Assembly (NCBI GenBank): GCA_963682055.1
Contig: OY821749.1
Coordinates: forward strand, 21,273,631-21,337,630
DNA length: 64,000 nucleotides
Direction: 5' to 3'
Origin: Primula veris
Lineage: Eukaryota; Streptophyta; Magnoliopsida; Ericales; Primulaceae
In this document: positions 1 to 13,202 of the stretch, one piece after another
Layout: each line of letters begins with the position of its first letter
How positions within the stretch are numbered: position 1 is the first letter of the stretch
Made by a program: the position numbers and the translations under genes
Notes under the pieces: model-generated
The model's input: only the letters and a program-made list of their open reading frames with translations
What the model was told of the DNA's origin: nothing
Databases searched by the model: none

Positions 1-1797
1 TCGTCTCGATAGGGATGCAACAAAGCGGGTGTAACTCCTTTACTCGCATTCTTTAATATAATTATATTTATCTGTATATATACATGTGTATGTATGGATG
101 TATAAGTGTGGAAGAGAGAGAGAGAGAGAGAAGGGGGGGAATTAAATGAGAGTCTGTTTGGATCGATTACAAAATATGTATATTTCGTCAATTTATAGTA
201 TATACATGTGACTCTGTGACTCTATATATGTGAGTGCGTGGTTATAGACTTATAATTGGCTTTATTACGTTTAAGGTGTATGTAGTTTGGTTTGGAATTT
301 ATTTGATTCTTTTAATTTTATGGAGTATCAGTAAGATATAGGGGTTTGACCTAAAACTTAATTAAACCGATTGCTACTCGGTTTGTTTCGGTTTTAAAAA
401 TTTAAAAACAATTTAAATTGTTCTGTTTGCGGCTTGAATCTTTTTGAAACTGGACCAAACTGATTTTTTATAATTATAATTATACTATATATATATAGTA
501 TATATAAGAAAATTCGGGATCCATCAAAGATAAGAAAATAAAAGTAACTTCGTAACCAAGTCCAGACTCAATTTATATGAATTCTGTTTTTAATGAATCG
601 TTTATGAATAAATCGTGTGTTGTTCGTCAAGGGTTCAGTTCTTGTTTGTTTGTTCAAAAACGAACAAGGATTGAACATGATGAATAAACATTCTAAGTTA
701 ATAAATGAACATGAACACAAGCCGCGTCCGTTTGTTTGATTCATTTACGAACATAATTATACGTAGGTTCTTCACGTTGGACAACTTTTTAGTAAAAATG
801 ATATTTGGTTCTTATAGTTCATCTATAAATTAGACTACTATAAGTTATATTCAGAACTAAACATTTGAGTTGTAATTTTTATATTATGTAGTATTTGGTA
901 CCATATGAACGTGCAAGTTTATGTATATATACATTATCTGCTGAATTTTCTATAGAGTAACAAAAATTACGATTTTTTGGCTCATGTTGGTTCCGGCGAC
1001 GCCTAAGTTAAAGGGCTATTATGACTCATACAAAGTCGGCTCCGATTATAAGAATAAAAGAATAGTGTGTGTGTGTTTAACCAATAGGTTTATCGATATT
1101 AAAATCGTAATGCATTCACAATTGATAAGCACTAGGCCAAAACCAGTAATTATGCATCTCACACTTACCACTTAGGAGACTTTTTTCCTACTAATGTCTG
1201 TTTTAAAAAAAGACTTGGGGATTTGTATATAAAAACTTAACCTGTAATGATGTAAAAGATTCAGATAATTTGTGTAAATAATCTTATATGCTCATAAGCA
1301 GGTGACTATTTTTTTTGATATATCCCCTTGTTTAAAATACCAAACTTATACAAGTATCATTGTATTTGGAACAAACTATAAAAGTCTAAGAAAAACTAAA
1401 ATACAAAACAAACATTCTTTCCAAATCCTTTCATCCGGAAAGACTAAAGCAAAACACCAAATAAGCATAAAATACAAATAGAAATGTTTTAGTTATTAAA
1501 ACAAAAGTAATGAAATATTGTCAAGCGCGACAATCGAGCAATCGAATGTGGGAAAACGTATGAAGGTCTTGTGCCAACCAAAAGTAAACTATGAGGTATA
1601 TAAATAGTTCCAATGTAGAGGTGTCAGCATACAGTAAACCTGATCTAAACATATCAATCATCGAGAAGTGCCTAAATGAACAACTCCGTATGCCAAAACG
1701 GGTTTTACAAAACCACACAGATATCTAACCAAACAATATTACACACTACGATTGCGACAAACTATACAAGCCCCGTCAATACTCGTATATAACAACC
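1..1797. other. Intergenic, AT-rich, no gene seen
   Basis: No open frame here looks like a real protein. The short plus frame at 984-1175 and the minus frame at 1521-1718 show no recognisable domain or coding-like composition. A (GA)n microsatellite lies near 112-131. A short stretch at 375-465 has cggttt-rich words like those in the hAT-like elements further along, but no clear ends. Confidence 0.5.
112..131. repeat. (GA)n microsatellite
   Basis: About ten GA dinucleotides in an otherwise AT-rich stretch, followed by a short G run. Seen directly. Confidence 0.85.
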
Positions 1798-1802
1798 GAA
1801 AC

Positions 1803-3451
1803 TGTAACATCCCGTAATTTTTATAAATGGTTTTAATTATGATTTAATTCATCCAAAAACGTTTTATACAAATTTTATCAAAAACTGGTCACTCGACTAA
1901 TTTTTAGCCAAAAACCGAAACTCTTCCGAAAAACTTTATTTTAAAAACCTGTTACTAATTTTATAAATAAAAATGACTCAATAGTTTTGTTTCTAAAGAT
2001 TGGTTATTTTTTAGTAGTAAAACAATATTTTTGGATTAAGAGTTAACTTTTAGAATTTTGGTGACCAAATAGTTCGCTTCCACAAACTTTATCAAAACAG
2101 TTTTTACATCTTCAAATCAGCCCACTTTTTCAAAACAGTAACCTAAAACAAAGAGAAAAGATAGAAAAAGAGAGAAACGAGAGATTTCAAAGCTTAGGAA
2201 GAAGAAGAAGAAACCACGTTAGCGGGTTCATACCGGAAGCATCTTCTCTACGCACTAAAGTAACGGGGGTTATCCATTGCGACTAGACGAGAGTGTATGT
2301 TAGGATTAGGTTTTGTGTTTATTATAAATTGGGGGTTTTTGCCTTTTATATTAATTATGTTCTTAAATTGTTAATTGGGGTTTATTTGTTGTACTTTTAA
2401 TTCCATTATTTGAATTGTAGAAGTTGAGACTTGAGACATATTAATTTCGAATTAATGAGATTATGGATGGGTTTGTATGTTTTATGAGTTGATTATGTGA
2501 TTATATAGTTGTTGATGAAATTGGGTAAATTTATGTTGAATAAAGATGAATTATAGTTTATGCATACAAGTTGTTTGTTAAAATGCCTGAATGATATTTT
2601 ATTTTGTTGGAGTTATTTGGCTAGTTGTGAATCTAGCACCTATGATTATGAGTTATGTTGAATTACGTTAAAGTGACGTATGAAAATGTGATAATTGAAT
2701 GGTTTTATATTATTCCGGAGACATAAGACGGCCGAGGGGATAGGGAATGAATCATCTTACGGACTGTGACGAGTGGCGTGAGAGGTCCAAGTGCGCACTT
2801 TAAATCTATTTTTATGTTAGCAATGGTCTATGTCTCTCCCTATACCGGGGACAATAGACGACCGAGGGGTATAGGGAATGACCTACCTTACGGACTGGGG
2901 TAGGTGGCGTGAGAGGTCCATGTTTGCTATAAATGTGTGTTGACGTTATTTAATTTATTTCGTTGTACGATGTTATTACATTTTTTTTATACGTTAATTA
3001 TCGTAGTTGTTGTTTGTGAGTTCTTGCATTTATGGGATGTGGTGACGGTATTTTGTGGTGCCGTCCCGTCTATGTATGTGCGTGGGACTCACCGTTACAG
3101 TTTTGTTTTTCAGGTACAACTTAGGTCGAGGCTTTTGGATAGGAGTTTTAGCATGGTATCGCATGAGTTTGGGGCTCTTTGAATTGCTTTTTTTTTTTTT
3201 TAGACTATATTTTTTGAGGTTGTAGCATACGGGCAATTTACATTCGTTTGTCATCCTTTTATAAATCTTTTCAAACTATCTCGTCTTGTAGCCGCGTTTG
3301 GCAAACACTTTTATGTATTGATTAATTGTTCCTTTAGCTCTCAAGTTATTTCTTTTTAAAATTTAAATTTTGTACCAACAAGTTTCTTTTTCATTTTGTT
3401 TAAAAATGTCACGCCTCGATGTTCGCGCTTTTAGGATTTTGGGGCGTGACA
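1803..3451 (+). mobile_element. Solo LTR of a Ty3/gypsy-type retrotransposon
   Basis: The element starts TGTAACATCCCG and ends GGGGCGTGACA, so it has the TG...CA ends of an LTR. It is flanked on both sides by the same five bases, GAAAC (1798-1802 and 3452-3456), a perfect target-site duplication. Length is 1649 bp. No internal retrotransposon domain or second LTR lies nearby, which fits a solo LTR left by recombination between two LTRs. The terminal words resemble long LTRs of plant chromovirus-type (Tekay/Del-like) gypsy elements; that lineage call is from memory of the family. The open frames at 2937-3182 and 3030-3254 lie inside it and are not genes. Strand is arbitrary, chosen from the TGTAAC end. 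Confidence 0.85.
2711..2920. repeat. Diverged tandem module inside the solo LTR
   Basis: Two related blocks (about 2711-2800 and 2842-2920) each contain CGAGGGG, ATAGGGAATGA, CTTACGGACT and GTGGCGTGAGAGGTCCA in the same order, about 130 bp apart. They are much more GC-rich than their surroundings. Such internal repeats are common in long gypsy LTRs and may be promoter modules; that role is inference. Confidence 0.75.
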
Positions 3452-3586
3452 GAAACAAAACCATATCGTATAATACGATTAACTAGTGTAAAAAGGATAA
3501 CATAACTACCCAAAATCGTTTGACTCGTCAAAAGTCCCTCTTCAGTTTAAACCAAATCTACAATCTTTCGTCCAGATCCGAGAATA

Positions 3587-4032
3587 ATGAGACGGCATAC
3601 CAGACCACATGTAGAGGAAGGTTCGAACGGTCTAAGAGAGTACACGTCTCTGTCTGGCACTGTAGTCGTAATCGGGGTGTCAACACACTAGTAGACCCAA
3701 TTTAAGCAGGATTACAAGTCCGCGATACTCAAAAAATTCCGATATACCAAACTAAAACCCGTATTGTGAGGCCGTCGCACCTAGTTCCTCCCTCGACTAA
3801 TCGATCACTGAAAGATTACACCGAAAGGTTCCATTGAAACCGCAAACAATTCTCGACGGTTATCGCCAAGGTTCGGAGTGGTGGTGATCCTTTGATTCAC
3901 CAGGTCGGTGGCATCTTGGCAGTCATACACGGAAAGCTCACGAAAGCAGTTGTCAAGATAGCCAACGTGATGAGAGGTTCTGACAAGAGTGGTGGTGAAT
4001 CAGATACGGGTGGTGGTTTTGTCAAGCAGTAG
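3587..4032 (+). other. Possible coding debris, unidentified
   Basis: Just downstream of the solo LTR is a less AT-rich stretch with two coding-looking pieces in different frames. One runs from an ATG at 3587 to a stop at 3689-3691 and includes EEGSNGLREYTSLSGTVVVI. The other is open for 64 codons from 3838 to a TAG at 4030-4032 and includes VIAKVRSGGDPLIHQVGGIL, ending in a Gly/Ser-rich tail. I do not recognise either. They could be the broken 3' end of a gene, a captured gene fragment, or chance. The AT-rich stretch after 4032 would suit a 3' UTR, but nothing proves transcription. Confidence 0.3.
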
Positions 4033-6573
4033 AATAATGTTTTTTTAATCGGTCTTAAATGAAGATGTTTTTATAAACTGTAGGTGAGCGAGATGTGTTT
4101 GGCATTAGAATAATATTTTGGCACTAAAAAAACCTCACCGAGAGATGTGTGTTTAGTAATAGTCTAATTGTTAAGGGGTTTTATGCACAAAGAGATGTTT
4201 GCTTATGTGAGGTTTTAATTGTAATGTTGAATAATATTAGTACTATGTTTTTATATTACAAAGTATGTATCTATGTATATATGTATATATAGGCTATGTA
4301 GGACGAGAGTTTGTGCTCGTAACCGCCATAATTTACAAAATTGATATATTTTTAATAAGTAAATTTTAAAATAATTTAAAAAACAAGCAGTCTTACAACT
4401 ATTTATGTATGTACATTTCTATAATATTATAGTATTTGTTCTAATATAGAGCATTGATATTAAAATAGATTGGCAACTCATTTTTACCGAATAATATCAG
4501 ATAAAATAGGCGAAAGCATCCACGTATTATGAAAAAATACAAAATTTACTGAAAACTTGACGATTATAGTATTTCGCACACATTATCTCCCCCATAATTA
4601 CAAAATAGTATATAAATATAAATTAGCCCCGCTTATACATGAATCATAATTCCGCGCTGACTGTAGTACAACAATCTTTTATATATCAGAGATGTGATAC
4701 TAGACTCTCTCAATTCTAGTTTAAAAAGTCCAACATCAAATTAGCTAAATCTATCATAAGACTAGTCAAAATCAAATGGATACCCATACAGAGCTTAGCC
4801 TTATATATTTTTCAAATTTATCACTAAAAATAACAATAAACACACTGGCTGAACTTTGTATACTTTTCTATTGAATTCACAATAATTGTACAGTCTATTT
4901 CAAGTATGATAAAGAAAGAGAAAAAAAGGATTGGGGTGATCATAGTACCGAAAAACACTCCTTTTTGTTTGAAAACCCACCTTTTTGTTTTTGTTTCTTG
5001 TTTCTTGTTTCTCTTTATTTTTTGTTAATTAAATTGCATAATCATTTTCTAAATCACACTCACGTTTCAGTTTCATTTAATCTTTTTTACTTCCCATATT
5101 GACAGCTATAGTGGAGACAAACGACTATCAATTAAGGAAGGACCGGGTAGAATTTGAAATTTTGTTAGTGCAATGATTATGTCAAAAAGTTAATAAGACC
5201 ACCGATTTTTCGAAAACAGAAAAAGTGTATGGAAAATAGGAAAAGAAATCAGACTCTATCGATCATTTATGAGTCCAAATCTTCTATTCCTATTTTCTAA
5301 CTCTTTCGTGTCCGTTTGTTTATTTTATCTAAAAAAAAAATTATAAACAACTTGAAAAAAATTGTAGAATTATTATAAGACATGTATCAATACATTTCAA
5401 TAATTATTTTATTTAAAAAAATTACACGCAATTTATTTTGGAATAAATATATAAATTAGTGTAAATTACACATTTAATATTAGAAGAATTATCTAAAACA
5501 ATATTATGTCCAAATGTTTTATGAACTGAATACAATATAATATAAAACCTTATAAACTTACGGAACAAGTTGTGAAAAATTAAAATTTGAGTGAAAATAA
5601 GTAACGAGATACCGAAAGAGGTAAATAATAGAATGTCGAAGATTTGGACTCGGTTTTTACATACTAAAGTGTAACTCTTGACTGGAACTGATGATGGCTA
5701 ACACACTAAAAAACACTTGTAGGAAAGACAAAGCACGATAAAGGTACTTTTCCTCTACATCTAGCAAGAAATGTAATTTAGCATCATCATACAAGGTATT
5801 GTATCTAACCGATCAATGGTCTTTAAACTCACATTTCTTAAAATAAAAGATATTCAAATTAGGAACAATCACAAAACTGTCACAAATTTGAGAAACTACT
5901 AATTGCAAAACCGCAAATAATCGATAAAATGTTACAGGAAACGTGGTAAACAAGGTGTCAAAAGAAATTTCGGTCATTCTTCTCCTCGCCGTTCTGCTAT
6001 ATTTTTGTAGTTCTAGGTGGGTTAACGTTATGATTGTATCCGAATCGAACCCTAAAAAAAACTACAGATCCGACTCCACATGGTTGGAGATAATTAAACA
6101 AGTGACGGATTGTAGAGAATAATTAAGTACGCTATCGCTCATTTCACAATAAATGTATAAAGAAGTATATATATAAGATGTGTAGGCAAATAATTATTCG
6201 GTATTACGGCTCATAAATTAAATAAAATATTTGATTTTTGGTTAACATTTATCCAATCATGACTTTTTTAATCAAACTAAATGATTGAGAGTCTTTTTTC
6301 TAAAACACTAGTTGCAAATCATGACCAAGTGAATTAAAAAATGGCACGAAAGTGCGTTTGTGATGATGATGGAGATCAAGTAAAGTGGAAGTCAAGATTT
6401 TTTTTGATATACTTTACCATTTAATTATGAGTATAACAAAAGAATCACAGATCACTTGCGCCATGCATGTTAAATTGTTAATTGTTAATTATGCAGCAAG
6501 GAATCCAGATCATGATACATGTAAAATATTACTACTATATATAGAGAAAATATTAATTTTAGGCTGCTTCAAG
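4033..6573. other. Intergenic, nothing recognised
   Basis: AT-rich sequence with many short homopolymer runs. No coding domain, RNA gene or bounded repeat was seen on either strand. Confidence 0.5.
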
Positions 6574-6657
6574 CCTTTACCGTATTGTTTTTTTCTTTTT
6601 TGAAACGGCCTTTACCATATCGTTTTTTTCTTTTTTGAAACGGCCTTTACCATATCT
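6574..6657. repeat. 35-bp minisatellite, about 2.4 copies
   Basis: A unit beginning CCTTTACC and ending GAAACGG, with a T-rich middle, occurs at 6574-6608 and 6609-6643, then a partial third copy to 6657. The copies differ at only a couple of positions. The short open frame at 6385-6603 runs into it and is not a gene. Confidence 0.85.
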
Positions 6658-7444
6658 TTGATTACCACATTTAAGCACTAACTAGTGAAAGTAAATTTTT
6701 GTTTGAGTCCGTGTTTGTTAAAAAATTAGTAAGCCGGCGTGCTCAGTACGTATATGGCCATCTCGATCTCTAATCTTTTTGGTATTGAACCGGAGCAATT
6801 TTTTTGAAGCAATTAAAACTAAGTGATTTGGTCATAACATAAAAGAGAGTATACAAGGGCTTGTAAAACCGTTTTAATATTATACCGCGTACTATTTTGT
6901 TATTTGACATAAAATTAAACCTATAATTAAAGTGGTCATTTTTAAAAACACTATGATGTGTTTGAACTCTAACGCCTTTATAAACAAAAATATTTTTCTC
7001 TTTAAATAATTATATAGGGTCCATAAAATTATTAAATAAATAAAAAGATGCCAATTGCGCAAAATCAAATTGTATTACACCCATCTTCCAACAGTTATAA
7101 TGCCAGGCTTTTGTGAGACCAAAAATATCTTTACATCTAAGCCCATGTGTCTCTACATACACTTATTAGTTGTTAGCAAATCTCGAGTTTATAACTTAGT
7201 CTCACTCATAAGTCTCTTCCACGTTCCCTGTTTAAGTTGCTCTTTTTTTTTTTTTTTTTTAAATAAAGTATGCATATTTTACCATTAGTAACAAATTACA
7301 TTCTAGTCTATCAAATACCACATCTGCTCAGTAAATTTAAAAGCATACAAAACATGTGAATTAGTACGAGCATAACGTGCTAGACAACTAGCCGTTTTAT
7401 TTGCCGATCTCACAATCTCGGTTTAATGTACTTAAATAGCTTCT

Positions 7445-7815
7445 AAGAGCAACCACATCAACAACCATAGCTATTTCTTTAAATCTAACATATTTTATAT
7501 ATTTTAAAGAACCGTTTATATTTACATACATTTTTAGCTTCATTATTAATTTTTTTATAATAACCATACATTATTATTTTTTTTTGTTTATTATCATTTA
7601 ATAATCATAACAACTTTACAACCATAAAAATATGGACCCTATTACTATTATATTCACCAAGTGAATCATATAGATTTCTCATATAAAATGTGAATTTTGT
7701 GTTTCTTGAAATTTAAAGAATTTATAGGGTTTCTGATACATGTCATTTTTTATACCAAAATCATCAAATTTTAGAAAAAATTATGTTTTAACATAACAGA
7801 TGCGGATGAAATGCT
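7445..7815. mobile_element. Non-autonomous DNA element, family A, copy 1
   Basis: About 370 bp that aligns along its whole length to 52489-52850 (inside APT intron 2). Shared blocks include AGAGCAACC, TTTAATAATCATAACAA, ATTTATAGGGTT and TTTTTATACCA in the same order. It has no coding capacity. The ends carry weak inverted similarity (AGAGCAACC...CATC against GATGCGGAT), which suggests a MITE. The superfamily is not settled. Confidence 0.65.
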
Positions 7816-10049
7816 GTAATTACACTATATGGTGAACCAATAGTATCTCACTTTATACCTACGTGCTAACCCAATCCCTTTACTTGTTTTTTCAAGGTTT
7901 ACTAATTACTTAGCCATTCTCACAACAATAAACGGTGGTGGTATGTTTTATGTTGCTATTCTGATAATAAAATACCTATGAGTAATTTAGTAAAAGTATA
8001 ACAACATAAAATATTATTACTATTCATGTCACCAAATTAATAACAATCATAACATCAGAATAACAATAATGTGTTTGTCACCATCAAGTTTTTTCTTGTG
8101 TTAGTTTGATTTATCTACCTCTACCCCGTTCTCTTTCCAACCCTATAACTTGACTGTAAAACTATTACTTGTACAACTTGAAAAGATTTGTAACGGATAT
8201 AATACGAGACTGTACTATTATTCTATTATTAGCTAAAGTTATCTAAGTATATCATATACTTATATATATGCAAAATGTACTCCCTATAGCATGTAATATT
8301 GATGATGCTGGATCCACATGGCAATGGGAGAGAGTAGCGCCTTGACAGAAGGTCTTTTTTCTTATTTGACCTCACTAAGAAATCGTTCTTTATCATTATG
8401 TCATGTTCATCAGCATGGGTCAATATTACAGAATTAGGGTTTATAAGAAAAATACATTCTATGACATAATTTTTACAAATGAATGTAAGAAATCGAAGAG
8501 AAAGTATTGGTTAGATGGATTACTTTCATTCTATCGAATAATAATTAAAAGTTTGGAAAGATCAAGTATGAATATTGGAGTTAACAAATTAAGATGATTC
8601 GTAATTACTAGTATACATCATAGTAATTATCATCTAACTAGTTTCTTCTTTCATAATCCTTTCCTTTCTCGAATTCTTGTCACGATTCCGGTTCACATAT
8701 GCTTTCCGATTCCAGCTCACATGGTAAAATTATTACTCGATATGTATACCATCGAAACAAAGTTGCTTTATTACATCATCAATAATAAAATTAAATGACT
8801 TAAACAATTAACAACTACTTTAAAAATAAAACACAGACCGGAAAACAAAAAATGTAAAATTATTTTGTTTATATATTTGGGTCACTGCCAAAAAAAGATG
8901 ACTAGGATGAGGAATGAGAAACATGAGTACATGACAACGTGTAAGCAATAAAGGATATTCAACTAAGATGTCCCACTCTTAAGTATAGGCTTAGGCTTAG
9001 CTTGCAACAACCTTTATATGACTATACTAAAAATAATGATATCCACCTATTTGTAATGGTACTTTATAAACCACAAATAGCTTTTTTGACAAACTTTTTT
9101 TTTATCAGTATTTAGACATGTCGTCCATCTATTGCTGAATTTTCTGTATGAGGTGCATCCTCTCTTAAGTTATATATATAGCATTGTACTTTAAATACTT
9201 GTCTCAAATATTGATCTCCATACTAGAAGGTTTCAAGAATTTACTATATCTTCTTAATTCTTGTAAATAAAATAATTGTTTTCTCTGCTAATAATATCAA
9301 CAGTCTCTTCCATATAGTAAGATTCTCCTACAATTAATGTGCAACCTTTCGATTGAAATATTCTTCGATCTACACGACATTACCGTGCATTCTTTGTAAT
9401 TAACACGAACAATGGAAAATGGATTTTAAAAATTGCAAGGCTTGTATATGGGAATAATAAATTTTCCACATGAGTTCAAATTTCTAAGTTTAATGCCACA
9501 TAAAATATATATTATGGAGACAATTAACTGAGAGCTCATGTGATAGTGGCCACCATTGTCCTACAACTGTATGCTCATTATGTACTATTGCTCACTAAGA
9601 TTCATTATCAATACTTTTGGGGTTGTACTTGAGAAATCTCTCTTTTTTAATGAGCTGTATCTTTCAATAATTTTTAATAAAAAGGACAAATTTTAAATAC
9701 TTCAAGAAAACCATGGGGCGTGACTGATTAGAAGGGTGCCTCATTTTGGTTTAAAATCAAAATCGACAAGGCATTTGATATATTGTAAATCGTAAAGTTT
9801 CCACCAATTCAAATGTTACTATGTCCCTTTCAACAATGACTTTGCTTAAAATGAATTATTGGGACTATTTTAGGAGAGAACCATGTCTCAAGGACTCAAC
9901 TACTCGACCGTGATAAAACTATTCTTCTGCCAAACAAATAAATTCATGACACTACAATTGGCAAGAACCTCCAAAGGCCCCTCCTAAACCTACCTTCCAT
10001 TTTATCTCTGATAAACCCTTGGCCCCTCGCCTTAGAATGGTGGTTACTT
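7816..10049. other. Intergenic, nothing recognised
   Basis: AT-rich. The frames at 8229-8423 and 8403-8597 overlap on opposite strands and show no domain. A short resemblance to a plant microRNA at 8293-8313 was rejected because no hairpin partner is present. Confidence 0.5.
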
Positions 10050-10284
10050 ATTCGTTCCTAATTAATTGTTTATTATGAAACTAAATGTAATTTTGATCGG
10101 TCAACAATTTGTATCCAAATTGTCGGAATAAATTTTTTTAAAAGTTAATTATATAGTTCAAACATTAAATTGTATGATTTAATTTTGAAATTTTTCATTT
10201 CGACAATTTTGATACATGTTATAAATCGGTCAAAATTACACGTAATTTCGTAGAAGATAATTAATTAGAAACCCGATGGAGTAG
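10050..10284. mobile_element. Palindromic MITE, family B, copy 1
   Basis: About 235 bp with mirror arms. TTAATTGTTTATTATGAAAC on the left and its diverged complement on the right flank inner arms containing CAAATTGTCGG and CGACAATTTTGATAC. The right end carries a GATGGAGTA edge. Further copies lie at 35051, 36560, 44990 and 55401. The TACTCCCTCCGT-type ends with TA are characteristic of Tc1/mariner-derived (Stowaway-like) MITEs. Confidence 0.75.
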
Positions 10285-10689
10285 AAATTTATATCAATAT
10301 CCATTCCAGAGTTACTCTTACGATCAAAGAATAACACATCATACATGACCAAAAACATGTCCTGATATCATTAAAATACCATCAGAAGAATGTGTGTTGC
10401 AAAAGTAAGGTAAACTAAGCTGGTAACATGATAGCAATGAAATAGCAACATAATATATGACTACAATATTCTTAAGTTTATCAACACTTATTTTACTATC
10501 AGAATATTAATAAAGTGTGTCTGGTTATTCCAATTTTTTTTGACACACACATATATATATATATATGATACATGTATATAATTACATTTATAATGTGTGA
10601 TTAAACGAATCATATCATTACAAAATGTTTGTCCCCTACTTCATGATGTGTCACCCCCTGCCATTACGCTACAGAAACAGAATAAAAAT

Positions 10690-10946
10690 TATACTCTTTC
10701 CGTTTCTAAATTATTGTCCTTCTTTGAGAATCATTCATATTAAGGGGACAAAATAATGACACAACTTTTTGATGTTTATTTCAATGTTTACCCTTATAAA
10801 ACAAACATTTAATTATAAAATATGCTTGAATCATGGGTATATGCGTAATTGCAAAATATTAGATTTACTAATTATGAAAATTGAGCAATAATTTGACAAC
10901 TTCCTAAAAAGGAATAATGAACCTCAAAAGGGAACGGAGGGACTAG
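10690..10946. mobile_element. Stowaway-like MITE, family C
   Basis: The left end TATACTCTTTCCGTTTCT and the right end GGGAACGGAGGGACTA are inverted complements of each other (consensus TACTCCCTCCGTTCC). The body is about 255 bp and AT-rich, with a central part unlike family B. This is a typical Tc1/mariner-type non-autonomous element with TA at the junctions. Confidence 0.75.
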
Positions 10947-13002
10947 CATATATTAGCAAGTATAATTAATTATTAACGAGTCTGTGGATGACAAAAAAAA
11001 AAGACTACCATTCAAGAAGTCCTACATATGAAACAGGATTGTCTTATCGCAGCTCATGTTCTTTAGTTTGTTATTTATAGGTTAAACTATATTGTAATTG
11101 GTTAAACAGTTTAAAATCTGATTTTTATCGGTTTTTATGTTGGTATAGTGATTCACGATTGCGTAATTTAGTTGTTCCAATGTGTTTAAGTCTATTAACG
11201 ACGGTGACACTGTTCTTTAACGACGGATGAGGGTGGTATGAGACAATGGACAATTCATTTGAATTAGAGAAGGTACTAGAATTGCAGAGACAAACTAGCA
11301 CATTAATCTTAAGCTTGAAAATCCTAATGCTTTTGAAGAAGCAAACACATCTTATTTGAGCTGACAGTGAGCCGGTTAGAGTCGAAAACCCAGAAAACGC
11401 ATGTGAAATGAAATCGATTTCCTGAATAAAAAAATTCTTGTGTTTGGCTAAAAACTAATGGAAAAGAAAACGAAATACATTATGAGAAAAATTTATGTGT
11501 AAAATAAGTGAAATAACCCGTTTTTCTTTCAAAAGCGTGAGGAAAATTAAAAACAAATGAGAAAAATTGGACTCAACTATGAGTCTCTTTCTCACCTTTC
11601 TACAAATTTTAGTTATTTAGTGATCAATCTTTATAAAAATTGATAAAAAGTAAAAAAAGAAAAATTTAAAAATCAAACACTCAATCGCTTTTTTAGTTAT
11701 TTGTTTTTAGTATTTTTACCAAGTTTTAATACTTACCGGAAAAGAACGGGCAAATGAAAAGAAAAGTAAAAGAAAAAAATGGGAGACGAAGTAAAAGTAA
11801 AATTAAATCATTGTCCGCTCATGTGTTTGAGAGGTAGGGAAAACAGAGGGGAAATGAAAATAAAAATAAAATCAACTTAAATTTTTTTATTTTACACACA
11901 AAAATTTATCATCTTTTCTTTCAATTTTATTTTCCACTATTTTTTCTTATGCAATCAAACAGATGAAATAGTTTTTTAGAGAAATAAGTTTTATTTTCAC
12001 ATGCGTTTTCCTGGTTCCAAAAGCAATACCCTATCTTAGAAAAGGAAAAAAAAGGACTACAAAATTGAAGACTACTAGTACTAACAGCAGAGCTTGATAT
12101 ATGATAACTCAACTGCTAAGAATCTTCAAGTTCTCTAGCCAAAGCTTATGTTGTAGCTGTACTATATATCACACCACTCTATATATCAAATAGGAGAGAA
12201 TCTGATTAAAGCAAAAGCAAAATGGTATCTTACCATATTGATCACAACATTGGCCATTAGGTTTAACAAATTTATTACATTATCTTTCATCTTTTCCCTC
12301 GAATATAGGGTTTCATGAACGAAAATACTAACAAGTGACAAATCCAAACTTATTCATAAAATATATGATATAAAAGACAAACTCTCTCTATCAAGTCTAA
12401 CAAAACAGAAACATCAAAGGACCTGGAGATAAGCAACAAAAATTTCCTCTTTTGACACCTCTCTATCTATGGTTCTTATGGTGTCAGTTCTTTCTCTCTC
12501 ACTCCTCTTAATCTCACTGGCCATGTTAAATGTGGCAGTGTTGTAATGAGAAATTCATTTTGGTAAAATATAGGAGGAAATAAATCTATGCCAAAAAACA
12601 TATACAGTTGTCCTCCCAAAAGTTTCACATATTTGCAGTATTAACTTATATCTGTTTCCTTCTTTTTGAACTCACTACACCAAAACCAATTTCAAACACA
12701 CCAACACCACCTACGTAGTAATACTAGTATAATCACAGTATACCAGGAAATAACAGTACTATACTTGTGCAATATTTTAAGCCAAATTCGATAAACGCGT
12801 ATGCACATTATACCCCTTCATTAACAGTAACATGTGGCAATCTAACAAACAACAACAGTAAAACTAAGCCTTAACATGGTGATCTGACCTTTAACAGGAT
12901 TAAGTAACGCTATTTCAAAAAATAAAAGTTGAGGTTTTAAGAACTGTTTTTTGTTTCAGAACAAGAGAAACTATGCAAGGTTTGAAAATAGAGAAACCCA
13001 TC
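10947..13002. other. Intergenic, nothing recognised
   Basis: AT-rich spacer. The minus frame at 11927-12112 has no domain. A CT-rich patch around 12470-12520 is simple sequence. No bounded element was identified. Confidence 0.45.
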
Positions 13003-13202
13003 AACTATGCAAGTTTCATAAACTTGATTAACTTGTAAGCATTTCCTTTGTCAATTCTGAACCAGCGAAACGTAAGCCAAAAGAAAATAGAGAAAACAAC
13101 CCAACTATGCAAGTTTCATAAACTTGATTAACTTCTAAGCATTTCCTTTGTCAATTCTGAACCAGCGAAACGTAAGCCAAAAGAAAATAGAGAAAACAAC
13201 CC
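13003..13202. repeat. Near-perfect 100-bp tandem duplication
   Basis: 13003-13102 and 13103-13202 are the same 100-bp unit, with one visible difference (TTGTAAGC against TTCTAAGC). A third, degenerate piece of the unit (GAGAAACTATGCAAGG...) lies just before, at about 12966. The near identity implies a recent duplication. Confidence 0.9.

Noticed and set aside
2937..3254. Overlapping open frames of 74-81 codons
   Set aside because: They lie inside the solo LTR on opposite strands and have no domain.
8293..8313. Resemblance to plant miR172 (…TTGATGATGCTG…)
   Set aside because: About 17 of 21 positions match, but no complementary arm lies within 150 bp on either side, so no precursor hairpin can form.
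8340..8360. TTGACAGAAG word like the start of miR156/157
   Set aside because: Only the first ten bases agree and there is no hairpin; chance match.
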